64,000 nt of DNA from Goodfellowiella coeruleoviolacea. GTDB lineage: Bacteria > Actinomycetota > Actinomycetes > Mycobacteriales > Pseudonocardiaceae. The stretch's first letter is position 1, and every line of letters starts with the position of its first letter. The translations under genes and the position numbers were made by a program. Shown here one piece after another: positions 24,532-32,342 of this stretch. The stretch covers positions 310,001 through 374,000 of the forward strand of contig NZ_JAMTCK010000002.1 of the NCBI RefSeq assembly GCF_024171785.1, read 5' to 3'. Under the pieces are notes generated by a model. It searched no databases. It was not told the DNA's origin and worked only from the letters and a program-made list of their open reading frames with translations.

Positions 24532-25764
24532 GTGCGTGTTTTGTGCAGCGTCACGGGATCGCCCTCGCACGCCAGGGCGATGCTTCCACTGGCCCGGGCC
24601 CTCGCCGAGGCGGGACACGAGGTTCTGGTGGCCGCGCCCTCGGCGTTGGAGTCGGTTTTCGCGAACGAACCCGTGCGGGTGCGCAGCGTCATTCCCGACA
24701 TGGTGGAACAGCTGCGGCACCGGATGGAGCAGGGCGGTAGTCCCGTGCCACCGGATTTCGATCCCGCCAGCTTCGACATGAGGCAGATGGCCGTGATGAT
24801 GGTGGCCGGCCCCCAGGTCACCGAGAACTACCGGTTGTTACTGCCGCTCGCGCAGGAGTTCGGCCCGGATCTGGTGCTGCGGGACGGCGGTGAACTGGCC
24901 GTCTCCCTGGTCGCCGAGACACTCGGGATTCCGCACCTGTCGGTGCCGTCGGGAATGGGGAACGCCGTCGACCCCGCGCTCGTGCTGCCGGCGCTCAACG
25001 AGCGCCGGGCCGAGGTGGGGCTGCCGACCAGCGACGACCCGTACTCGATCTACCGGTACGGCCGGATCGACTGCATGCCGCCGCGCTTCTCCTTCGCCGT
25101 GGACCCGCACCCGGAGCCGTTCGCCTACCGCCAGCCGGCCACGGTGGCGCGGGATGAGGTGCTGCCCGAGTGGCTGGCCGAACTGCCGGCCGACCGCCCA
25201 CTGGTGATCGCGGCCATCGGCACCGCCCTGCCCCTGGTCCAGAGCCTCAACCTCGGCGTTGATCAGCTGCCACCCCAGTTGGCCGGCCTTTTCAACACCG
25301 AGCGGACCATGGCCGCGATCGTCGCCGGACTGTCCGCTGTGGACTGCACGGCCGTGGTGGCCACCGCGGGCTTCCCCGTGCCCGAGGAGCTGGTCGGGGA
25401 CAACGTCCGGCTGGTGGACCGGTTCCCGCAGCCCCTGCTGTTGCAGTGCGCGCAGTTGTTCCTGACCCACGGCGGCTACAACAGCGTCCGCGAATCCGTG
25501 GGCGCTGGCGTGCCCATGGCGGTGCTGCCGCAGTTCGGTGACCAGCCGCACAACGCCGACCGGGTGCAGGAACTCGGGTTGGGCGCCCGCGTGGCCGAGG
25601 CCAGCGCCGAGGAGATCGCACGCACCTGCACCCGGCTGCTGGCGGACGCCTCGGTCACGGCACGGGCGCGCCAGGCCCAGCGGCAGATGCTCGCGCTGCC
25701 GCCGATCCAGGCCGCCGTGGCCGACCTGGAGCGACTGTGCGCCGGCCAGGTCGCCGCGGTCTGA
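24532..25764 (+). CDS. macrolide-type glycosyltransferase (GT1)
   Basis: About 410 residues with a GT-B fold. The N-terminus VRVLCSVTGSPSHARAMLPLARALAEAGHEVLVA is the acceptor domain start; the donor-binding C-terminal domain contains LLLQCAQLFLTHGGYNSVRESVGAGVPMAVLPQFGDQPHNADRV, the HGG...E...DQ signature of GT1 enzymes that decorate natural products. GTG at 24532 after GAAAGG was taken as the start; a TTG six bases earlier is possible. It follows ugd by 135 bp. No polyketide or peptide synthase is nearby, so the acceptor is unknown; self-resistance by glycosylating a drug is one option. Confidence 0.87.
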   Translation: MRVLCSVTGSPSHARAMLPLARALAEAGHEVLVAAPSALESVFANEPVRVRSVIPDMVEQLRHRMEQGGSPVPPDFDPASFDMRQMAVMMVAGPQVTENYRLLLPLAQEFGPDLVLRDGGELAVSLVAETLGIPHLSVPSGMGNAVDPALVLPALNERRAEVGLPTSDDPYSIYRYGRIDCMPPRFSFAVDPHPEPFAYRQPATVARDEVLPEWLAELPADRPLVIAAIGTALPLVQSLNLGVDQLPPQLAGLFNTERTMAAIVAGLSAVDCTAVVATAGFPVPEELVGDNVRLVDRFPQPLLLQCAQLFLTHGGYNSVRESVGAGVPMAVLPQFGDQPHNADRVQELGLGARVAEASAEEIARTCTRLLADASVTARARQAQRQMLALPPIQAAVADLERLCAGQVAAV

Positions 25765-25873
25765 CCGCCGCCCGTCGGGCCGGTGTCGTGGTGGTCGGTC
25801 GGGCCGAGGTTTGAACCGGGGGGCTGCCGGACAACCAACGGGCGGATGTCCGAGGAGAGGATGGAGAGGAGCA

Positions 25874-26452
25874 ATGGCAGGACGCATTGACGGCAAGCGC
25901 GTCGCGTTCCTCGCGGCCGACGGAGTCGAGCAGGTCGAACTCGACCGGCCCTGGCAGGCCGTGCGGGAGGCCGGCGGCCAGCCCGAGCTGGTGTCCCTCA
26001 AGGAGGGCACCATCCAGGCGTTCAACCACCTCGACAAGGGCGACCAGCGCCGCGTGGACGCCACGGTCGGCCAGGCCGACCCCGACTCCTACGACGCCCT
26101 GGTGCTGCCGGGTGGGGTGGCTAACCCCGACTTCCTGCGCACCGATCCCCAGGCGGTGGAGTTCGCCAGGAGCTTCTTCAAGGCGGGCAAGCCGGTGGCC
26201 GCGATCTGCCACGCGCCGTGGACGCTGGTCGAGGCGGACGTGGTCCGGGACCGCACCCTGACCTCGTGGCCGAGCCTGCGGACGGATCTGCGCAACGCCG
26301 GCGCCAACTGGGTGGACCGGGAAGTCGTCACCGACAAGGGGCTGGTGACCAGCCGCAAACCCGACGACCTCGACGCCTTCTGCGCCAAGATGGTCGAGGA
26401 GATCGCCGAGGGAGTGCACGCGGACCAGCGCCGCTCCGTGCACGCCCACTGA
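25874..26452 (+). CDS. DJ-1/PfpI (YhbO-like) family protein
   Basis: A 192-residue type-1 glutamine amidotransferase-like protein. GKRVAFLAADGVEQVEL carries the early Glu, VLPGGVANPDFLR follows, and the nucleophile is the Cys in AAICHAPWTLVEA with the adjacent His. C-terminal RTDLRNAGANWVDREVVTDKGLVTSRKPDDLDAFCAKMVEE is typical of the stress-type PfpI/YhbO group, linked to deglycase or chaperone activities that are debated. ATG start with GAGAGGAG upstream. It is a different subgroup from the DJ-1-fold proteins at the left edge. Confidence 0.88.
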   Translation: MAGRIDGKRVAFLAADGVEQVELDRPWQAVREAGGQPELVSLKEGTIQAFNHLDKGDQRRVDATVGQADPDSYDALVLPGGVANPDFLRTDPQAVEFARSFFKAGKPVAAICHAPWTLVEADVVRDRTLTSWPSLRTDLRNAGANWVDREVVTDKGLVTSRKPDDLDAFCAKMVEEIAEGVHADQRRSVHAH

Positions 26453-26481
26453 CCGGAAGCGGGCAGCGGCCCTCCGGCCCT

Positions 26482-26528
26482 CGCCCCCGGCTCCACCGCC
26501 GAGCGGCACCGCGGTGGAGCCGGGGGCG
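26482..26528. terminator. strong bidirectional terminator
   Basis: An 18-bp perfect stem: 26482-26499 (begins CGCCCCCGGC) pairs with 26511-26528, over an 11-nt loop, followed by TTCTCGG. It lies between the convergent PfpI and FAD/Fe-S genes. Confidence 0.8.
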
Positions 26529-26560
26529 TTCTCGGCTGTTCCACCCGGCGGGCACACCGT

Positions 26561-26569
26561 CCACAGTGG
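26561..26569. repeat. intergenic CCACAGTGG palindrome
   Basis: A further copy of the recurrent 9-bp motif, here in the convergent gap just beyond the FAD/Fe-S gene stop. Confidence 0.45.
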
Positions 26570-26581
26570 CCGGGGCCGGGT

Positions 26582-29491
26582 TCAGCGCTGTCCAGCCAGC
26601 GCGGCGGCGAGCACCTGCGCCAGGTGCAGCGGTGTCCGGCCGATGCCGGCGTGCTCGATCTGGGTGCGGCAGCTGAAGCCGTCGGCCAGCACCAGGTCGT
26701 GCTGGTCCGCCTGGCGCAGCCGGGGCAGCAGCCGATCCTCGGCGCACGCCATGGACACCTCGTAGTGGCCCTGCTCGAACCCGAAGTTGCCGGCCAGCCC
26801 GCAGCAGCCCGCGTCGAGCACGTCCACGGCCACCCCGCACGCGGTGAGCAGGGCCACGTCGGCCTGGAAACCGAGCACGGCGTGCTGGTGGCAGTGCGGC
26901 TGGGCGATGGCGTGCCGGTTCAGCGGTGCGGGCCGCCAGTCCGGGGCGCGCTCCCGCAGCACCTCGGCCAGGGTGCGGGTCTGCCGGGCCAGCCGGTCGG
27001 CGTCCGCGTCGTCGGGCAGCAGCTCCGGCAGGTCGGCGCGGAACACCGCCGCGCAGCTCGGCTCCAGCACCACGACCGGGACCCCGCGGCGCAACTGGGG
27101 GCGCAGCACCCGCAGCGCGCGCCGGAGGGCCTGGCGGGCCACGCGCAGCTGGCCGGTGGAGATCCAGGTCAGTCCACAGCAGACGCTCGGCCCGGGAACG
27201 GTGACGGCGAACCCGGCGTCGGCCAGCACCGCGACCGCGGCCCGGCCCACCTCGGGTTGGAAGTGGTTGGTGAAGGTGTCCGGCCACAGCACGACCTCCG
27301 CCCGACCCGGTCCGCTCGGGACGTCCCGGCAGCCCTGGGCGCCGAACCAGGTGGTGAACGGCTGCGTGGCGAACCGGGGCAGGGTGCGCTGTGCGGCGAC
27401 GCCGGCGGCCGCCTTGACCAGGTGGGCCAGCCCGGGCGCGTGGGTGAGCGCGTTGACCGCCCTCGGGGCCGCCTCGGCCAGGCGGGCCCACACCGGCACC
27501 CAGCCCAGCGAGTAGTGCGAGCGCGGCCGGAGCCGACCGGCGTAGTGGTGGGCCAGGAACTCCGCCTTGTAGGTGGCCATGTCCACGGTGACCGGACAGT
27601 CGCTGCGGCACCCCTTGCAGGCCAGGCACAGGTCCAGGGCGTCGCGCACGGCCGTGGACCGCCACCCGTCGGTGATGACCTCACCGCGCAGCATCTCGTC
27701 CAGCAGGCGGGCGCGGCCCCGGGTGGAGTGCTCCTCCTCACCGGTGACCCGGTAGCTCGGGCACATCACGCCGCTGCCGTGCCCCCGGCACCTGCCCACG
27801 CCCACGCAGCGCGCCGCGGCCGCGCCGAAGCGGTGCCCGTGCTGGCGGTAGGCGAAGAACGTGCGGGGCTCCCACGGCCGGGAAACGGGCGCCTCCCGCA
27901 GGTCCTCGTCCAACCGGCGCGGCCGCACCACCCTACCGGGGTTCATCCGGTCATCCGGATCGAACACCGCCTTGACCTCGCCGAACGCCTGGATGATCCG
28001 GTCGGGGAACATCAGCGGCAGCAGCTCCGACCGGGCCTGGCCGTCGCCGTGCTCACCGGACAGCGACCCGCCGTGGGCGACCACCAGCGCGGCGCTCTCG
28101 GTGACGAATCGCCGGTAGGTGGCGATGCCCGACGCCGAGGCGAGGTCGAAGGGGATGCGGCTGTGCACGCACCCCTGGCCGAAGTGGCCGTACAGCGCGG
28201 TGGCGCCGTAGCCGTAGCCGTCCAGCAGGGCGGCGAACTCACGCAGGTACGCGCCGAGCCGGTCGGGCGCGACCGCGGCGTCCTCCCACCCCTCGTGGGT
28301 GGCCGGGCCCTCGGGCGGGTAGGCGGTCAGGCCGAGGCCCGTCTCCCTGGCCCGCCACAGCCGATCCCGGCTCGCCGGGTCCAGCACGACGGCACCGGGC
28401 GGCGCGGGCAGGCGCCGCAGTTCCCGGCACAGCCGGGCCGCGCGCTGGGCCGCCTCGTCCGGTGAGTCGCCGGCGAACTCCACCATCAGCCAGCCCCCGC
28501 CCTCGGGCAGCTCGCCGACGACCGGCGCGGTCAGCTGGCCACCCAGGCGCAGCAGCCGGCTGTCCAGTCCCTCCACCGCCACGGGCCGGTGCGGCAGCAC
28601 CGCGGGCACGGCGTCGGCGGCCCGGAACACGTCGGGAAAGCCCAGCACCACCAGTGCGGTGGCGGCCGGCCGAGGCACCAGGCTGATCTCCGCCCGCAGC
28701 ACGGTCACCAGCGTGCCCTCGCTGCCCACCAGGGCACGCGCGAGGTGGAAGTGCCGCTCGGGCAGCAGTTCGTCCAGGTTGTAGCCGGACACGCGGCGCG
28801 GGATGGCCGGGAAGCCGGTCCGGATGTCGGCCAGGTGGTGGTCCCGCAGCCGCCGCAGCCGCTGGTACATCTCGGCCGCGCGGCCACCCCCGGCCAGCAC
28901 CCGCTGGTAGTGCGCGTCATCGGTCGCACCGACCCACAGGCGCAGCCCGTCGTAAGTGAGCACCTCCAGGCGCTGCACCGAGTCGACCATCTTGCCGTAG
29001 GCCTGCGCGGTGGCGCCGCAGGAGTTGTTGCCGATCATCCCGCCCAGCGTGCAGCTGGCGTGGCTGGCCGGCCTTGGCCCCACCATCAGCCCGTGGCGGG
29101 CCAGCCGGTCGTTGAGCGCGTCCAGGCCGATGCCCGGCTCGACCACGGCGGTGCGGGCCGCCACGTCCACCGAGTCCAGCCGGTGGCAGTACTTGGACCA
29201 GTCCAGCACGACCGCGGTGTTGCAGCACTGGCCCGCCAGGCTGGTCCCGCCGCCCCGGGAGAGCACGGGCACGTCGTGCTCCCGGCACACCGCCACGGCC
29301 TGGTGCGCGTCGTCCACCGAGACCGGCAGCACCACGCCGAGCGGCACCCGTCGGTAGTTCGACGCGTCGGTCGCGTAGGCGGCCAGCGTGCCCCGGTCGA
29401 ACCGGACCTCGCCGCGCACCCGCGCGCGCAGCGCCTCGGCCAGCCCGGCGAGCTGGCCGGCTCCGGTGGGTGCCGGGAACGCAGTGACCAT
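26582..29491 (-). CDS. FAD-linked oxidase with C-terminal Fe-S/CCG domains (D-lactate dehydrogenase-like)
   Basis: A 969-residue fusion. The N-terminal half is a FAD_binding_4/GlcD-type oxidase (VPVLSRGGGTSLAGQCCN, then GGMIGNNSCGATAQAYG; C-terminal HGDGQARSELLP). The second half resembles GlpC/LutA: a first Cys cluster around CVGVGRCRGHGSGVMCPSY, a ferredoxin-like CLACKGCRSDCP, and CCG motifs in CCGLTWISTGQ and CCGLAGNFG. Such proteins oxidise D-lactate or another 2-hydroxy acid and pass electrons to quinone. ATG with GGGAGG upstream; the open frame continues far upstream, but that part is antisense to the ThDP gene. Divergent from that ThDP enzyme, 123 bp away. Confidence 0.88.
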   Translation of the reverse strand: MVTAFPAPTGAGQLAGLAEALRARVRGEVRFDRGTLAAYATDASNYRRVPLGVVLPVSVDDAHQAVAVCREHDVPVLSRGGGTSLAGQCCNTAVVLDWSKYCHRLDSVDVAARTAVVEPGIGLDALNDRLARHGLMVGPRPASHASCTLGGMIGNNSCGATAQAYGKMVDSVQRLEVLTYDGLRLWVGATDDAHYQRVLAGGGRAAEMYQRLRRLRDHHLADIRTGFPAIPRRVSGYNLDELLPERHFHLARALVGSEGTLVTVLRAEISLVPRPAATALVVLGFPDVFRAADAVPAVLPHRPVAVEGLDSRLLRLGGQLTAPVVGELPEGGGWLMVEFAGDSPDEAAQRAARLCRELRRLPAPPGAVVLDPASRDRLWRARETGLGLTAYPPEGPATHEGWEDAAVAPDRLGAYLREFAALLDGYGYGATALYGHFGQGCVHSRIPFDLASASGIATYRRFVTESAALVVAHGGSLSGEHGDGQARSELLPLMFPDRIIQAFGEVKAVFDPDDRMNPGRVVRPRRLDEDLREAPVSRPWEPRTFFAYRQHGHRFGAAAARCVGVGRCRGHGSGVMCPSYRVTGEEEHSTRGRARLLDEMLRGEVITDGWRSTAVRDALDLCLACKGCRSDCPVTVDMATYKAEFLAHHYAGRLRPRSHYSLGWVPVWARLAEAAPRAVNALTHAPGLAHLVKAAAGVAAQRTLPRFATQPFTTWFGAQGCRDVPSGPGRAEVVLWPDTFTNHFQPEVGRAAVAVLADAGFAVTVPGPSVCCGLTWISTGQLRVARQALRRALRVLRPQLRRGVPVVVLEPSCAAVFRADLPELLPDDADADRLARQTRTLAEVLRERAPDWRPAPLNRHAIAQPHCHQHAVLGFQADVALLTACGVAVDVLDAGCCGLAGNFGFEQGHYEVSMACAEDRLLPRLRQADQHDLVLADGFSCRTQIEHAGIGRTPLHLAQVLAAALAGQR

Positions 29492-29509
29492 GCCGCCTCC
29501 CGCGGCGCT

Positions 29510-29568
29510 GGTGAGGTGTCGAGGCGGTCGGCGCCGCCGACGGTGGTGAGGTGTCGGCGCCGCCGACG
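29510..29568. repeat. direct repeats in the divergent promoter
   Basis: GGTGAGGTGTCG occurs at 29510-29521 and 29545-29556, and GTCGGCGCCGCCGACG at 29527-29542 and 29553-29568. The second unit is itself nearly palindromic. They occupy the gap between the FAD/Fe-S and ThDP genes and may be paired regulator sites. Confidence 0.6.
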
Positions 29569-29614
29569 CTGGGTAGCCCGTCACTGGAGTGCCCGAGGAA
29601 CCTGGGAGGAAAAC

Positions 29615-31408
29615 ATGGCCGAAACCGTCGCCGACTACGTTCTCCAGCGGCTGCGCGACTGGCAGGTGCAACAGGTCTTCGCCTATCCCGGGGACGGCAT
29701 CAACGGTCTGGTGGCCGCGTTCGGCAAGGCGCACAACAAGCCCAGGTTCGTGCAGGCCAGGCACGAGGAGATGGCCGCGTTCGAGGCGGTCGGCTACGCG
29801 AAGTTCAGCGGCAGGGTCGGCGTGTGCATGGCCACCTCGGGGCCGGGCGCCATCCACCTGCTCAACGGGCTCTACGACGCCAAGCTCGACCACGTGCCCG
29901 TGGTGGCCATCGTCGGTCAGACCGCCCGCACCGCCATCGGCGGCAGCTACCAGCAGGAGGTCGACCTCAAGGCGCTGTTCAAGGACGTGGCCAGCGAGTA
30001 CCTGGTCGAGGTCGACGTGGCCGAGCAGCTGCCCAACGCGCTGGACCGGGCCATCCGCACCGCCGAGGCCCGGCGCGCGCCCACCGCGCTGATCATCCCC
30101 AACGACCTGCAGGAGGAGCCCTACAAGCCGCCGCAGCACACGTTCAAGCACGTGCCGTCCAGCCCGCCGAGCCACCCGTGGTCCACGTCCGTGCCGGCCG
30201 AGGAGGAGATCCGGCGGGCGGCCGACGTGATCAACGCGGGCAGCCGGGTGGCCATCCTGGTGGGGCAGGGCGCCAGGGGCGCGGCCGACGAGGTCAGGCA
30301 GCTGGCCGAGCTGACCGGTGCGGGCGTGGCCAAGGCGTTGCTGGGCAAGGACGTGCTGCCCGACGACCTGCCGTACGTGACCGGTGCGATCGGGCTGCTG
30401 GGCACCCGGCCCAGCTGGGAGCTGATGGTGGGGTGCGACACCCTGCTGATCATCGGCTCGAACTTCCCCTACTCCCAGTTCCTCCCGGAGTTCGGCAAGG
30501 CGCGGGGCGTGCAGATCGACGTGGACGGCAGCTTCATCGGCATGCGCTATCCCACCGAGGTGAACCTGGTCGGGGACGCCGGGGCGACGGTGCGCGCGCT
30601 GCTGCCGCTGGTGCACCGCAAGACCGACCGCTCGTGGCGGGAACGCGTCGAGAGCAACGTGGCCGCCTGGTGGTCCACAATGGAGAAACAGGCCATGGTG
30701 GAGGCCAACCCGGTCAACCCCATGCGGATCGTGTGGGAGCTGTCCGCGCGCATCCCGGACAACGCCATCGTCACGGCCGACTCGGGTTCGGCGGCCAACT
30801 GGTACGCGCGTCACCTGAAGATGCGCGGCCAGATGCGCGGCTCGCTGTCCGGGACCCTGGCCACCATGGGGCCGGGCGTGCCGTACGCGATCGGTGCCAA
30901 GTTCGCCCACCCGAACCGGCCGGTGGTGGCCCTGGTCGGCGACGGAGCCATGCAGATGAACGGCCTGGCCGAGCTGATCACCATGACCCGCTACCAGGCA
31001 CTGTGGACGGATCCGCGCTGCGTGGTGTGCGTGCTGCACAACAACGACCTCAACCAGGTGACCTGGGAGCTGCGGGCCATGGGCGGGGCGCCGAAGTTCG
31101 AGGAGTCCCAGGTGCTGCCCGACGTCAACTACGCCGAGTTCGCCAGGAGCCTCGGCCTGACCGGGATCGCCGTGGACAGCGCCGACCAGCTCGGGGCGGC
31201 CTGGGACGAGGCGCTCAACGCCGACCGGCCGGCCGTGCTGGACGTGCGCTGCGACCCCGAGGTGCCGCCGATCCCGCCGCACGCCACCTTCGAGCAGGTC
31301 AAGTCCGCGGCCGAGGCGGTGCTCAAGGGCGACCCCGAGGCGTGGCACATGGTGGTGGAGGGCGCCAAGGTCAAGATGCGGGAGTTCCTGCCGGGCAGGT
31401 CGCGATGA
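29615..31408 (+). CDS. ThDP-dependent enzyme, pyruvate oxidase/acetolactate synthase-like
   Basis: A 597-residue thiamine-diphosphate enzyme. The N-terminal PYR domain has QARHEEMAAFEAVGYAKFSG with the catalytic Glu; the PP domain has GDGAMQMNGLAELITMTRY and LHNNDLNQVTWE, the GDG...NN cofactor motif. It most resembles actinobacterial thiamine-pyrophosphate-requiring proteins related to pyruvate oxidase (PoxB); the exact product (acetate, acetyl phosphate or other) is not decidable. ATG with GGGAGGA four bases upstream. An 18-bp gap to DUF72 indicates an operon. Divergence from a lactate-dehydrogenase-like gene suggests a linked lactate-pyruvate branch (inference). Confidence 0.9.
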   Translation: MAETVADYVLQRLRDWQVQQVFAYPGDGINGLVAAFGKAHNKPRFVQARHEEMAAFEAVGYAKFSGRVGVCMATSGPGAIHLLNGLYDAKLDHVPVVAIVGQTARTAIGGSYQQEVDLKALFKDVASEYLVEVDVAEQLPNALDRAIRTAEARRAPTALIIPNDLQEEPYKPPQHTFKHVPSSPPSHPWSTSVPAEEEIRRAADVINAGSRVAILVGQGARGAADEVRQLAELTGAGVAKALLGKDVLPDDLPYVTGAIGLLGTRPSWELMVGCDTLLIIGSNFPYSQFLPEFGKARGVQIDVDGSFIGMRYPTEVNLVGDAGATVRALLPLVHRKTDRSWRERVESNVAAWWSTMEKQAMVEANPVNPMRIVWELSARIPDNAIVTADSGSAANWYARHLKMRGQMRGSLSGTLATMGPGVPYAIGAKFAHPNRPVVALVGDGAMQMNGLAELITMTRYQALWTDPRCVVCVLHNNDLNQVTWELRAMGGAPKFEESQVLPDVNYAEFARSLGLTGIAVDSADQLGAAWDEALNADRPAVLDVRCDPEVPPIPPHATFEQVKSAAEAVLKGDPEAWHMVVEGAKVKMREFLPGRSR

Positions 31409-31426
31409 GGTCGGCCGCCGCGTGCC

Positions 31427-32311
31427 ATGGGTGAGGTGCTGGTCGGCACGGCCTCGTGGACCGACCGCACCCTGGTGGAGTCGGGGTGGTACCCGGCCGG
31501 GGTGAAGTCCCCGGCCGACCGGCTGGCCTACTACGCCAGCCAGTTCCCGCTCGTGGAGGTCGACTCCACCTACTACGCCCCGCCGGCCGAGCACACCGCC
31601 CGGCTGTGGGCGGAGCGGACCCCACCGCGGTTCACCTTCAACATCAAGGCCTTCTCGCTGTTCACCCACCACCCCACCAAGCCGTCCGCGCTGCCGGTGG
31701 AGTTGCGGCCGGACCGCGCCGAGTCCGACCGGGGCCGCAACCTCTACCTGCGCGACGTGGCGCCGACCGTGGTCGATGAGCTGTGGCGGCGGTTCCTGTC
31801 CGCGCTGCGCCCACTGGCGGAGGCGGGCAAACTCGGCGCGATCCTGCTGCAGTTCCCGCAGTGGTTCCCGATCAGCGGGCAGCACAAGAAGTACATTGTG
31901 GACTGTCAGCGGCGGTGCGACCCGGTACCGGTGTGCGTGGAGTTCCGCAACCACACCTGGATGAGCGAGCGCAACCAGCACGAGACACTGGACTTCCTCA
32001 GCGACCACGGGTTGCCCTACGTCAGCGTGGACATGCCGCAGGGCCACCCCACCTCCATCCCGCCGGTGCTGGCCGCCACCGCCGAGCTGGCCGTGGTCCG
32101 GTTCCACGGCCACTCCGCGGAGTGGACCAGCCACGACATCCACCGCAGGTTCGGCTACCGCTACAGCGGCGCGGAACTGGCCGAGTGGGCGCCGAGGATC
32201 CGGGAACTCGCCGAGAACGCCGCCACCACCCACGTGCTGATGAACAACTGCTACCGCGACTACGCCCAGACCAACGCGCAGCAGCTGGCCCACCTGCTCG
32301 ACGCGGGCTGA
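31427..32311 (+). CDS. DUF72 family protein
   Basis: A 294-residue TIM-barrel protein of DUF72 (YecE-like). GEVLVGTASWTDRTLVESGWYPAG begins the barrel, VDSTYYAPP follows, then FTFNIKAFSLFTHH, LGAILLQFPQWF, and VEFRNHTWM; C-terminal HVLMNNCYRDYAQTNAQQL is also typical. No reaction has been firmly assigned to the family. It lies 18 bp after the ThDP gene and is probably co-transcribed with it. Confidence 0.88.
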   Translation: MGEVLVGTASWTDRTLVESGWYPAGVKSPADRLAYYASQFPLVEVDSTYYAPPAEHTARLWAERTPPRFTFNIKAFSLFTHHPTKPSALPVELRPDRAESDRGRNLYLRDVAPTVVDELWRRFLSALRPLAEAGKLGAILLQFPQWFPISGQHKKYIVDCQRRCDPVPVCVEFRNHTWMSERNQHETLDFLSDHGLPYVSVDMPQGHPTSIPPVLAATAELAVVRFHGHSAEWTSHDIHRRFGYRYSGAELAEWAPRIRELAENAATTHVLMNNCYRDYAQTNAQQLAHLLDAG

Positions 32312-32342
32312 CCCCGTCTGACCCCGTCTCCGCCCGGACCCG

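Noticed and set aside
29492-32293. Upstream continuation of the minus-strand open frame, giving a 1903-residue protein with the FAD/Fe-S gene
   Set aside because: It is exactly antisense to the ThDP enzyme and DUF72 genes, its composition is His/Gly/Val/Arg-rich like a codon shadow, and a good ATG with ribosome site exists at 29491.
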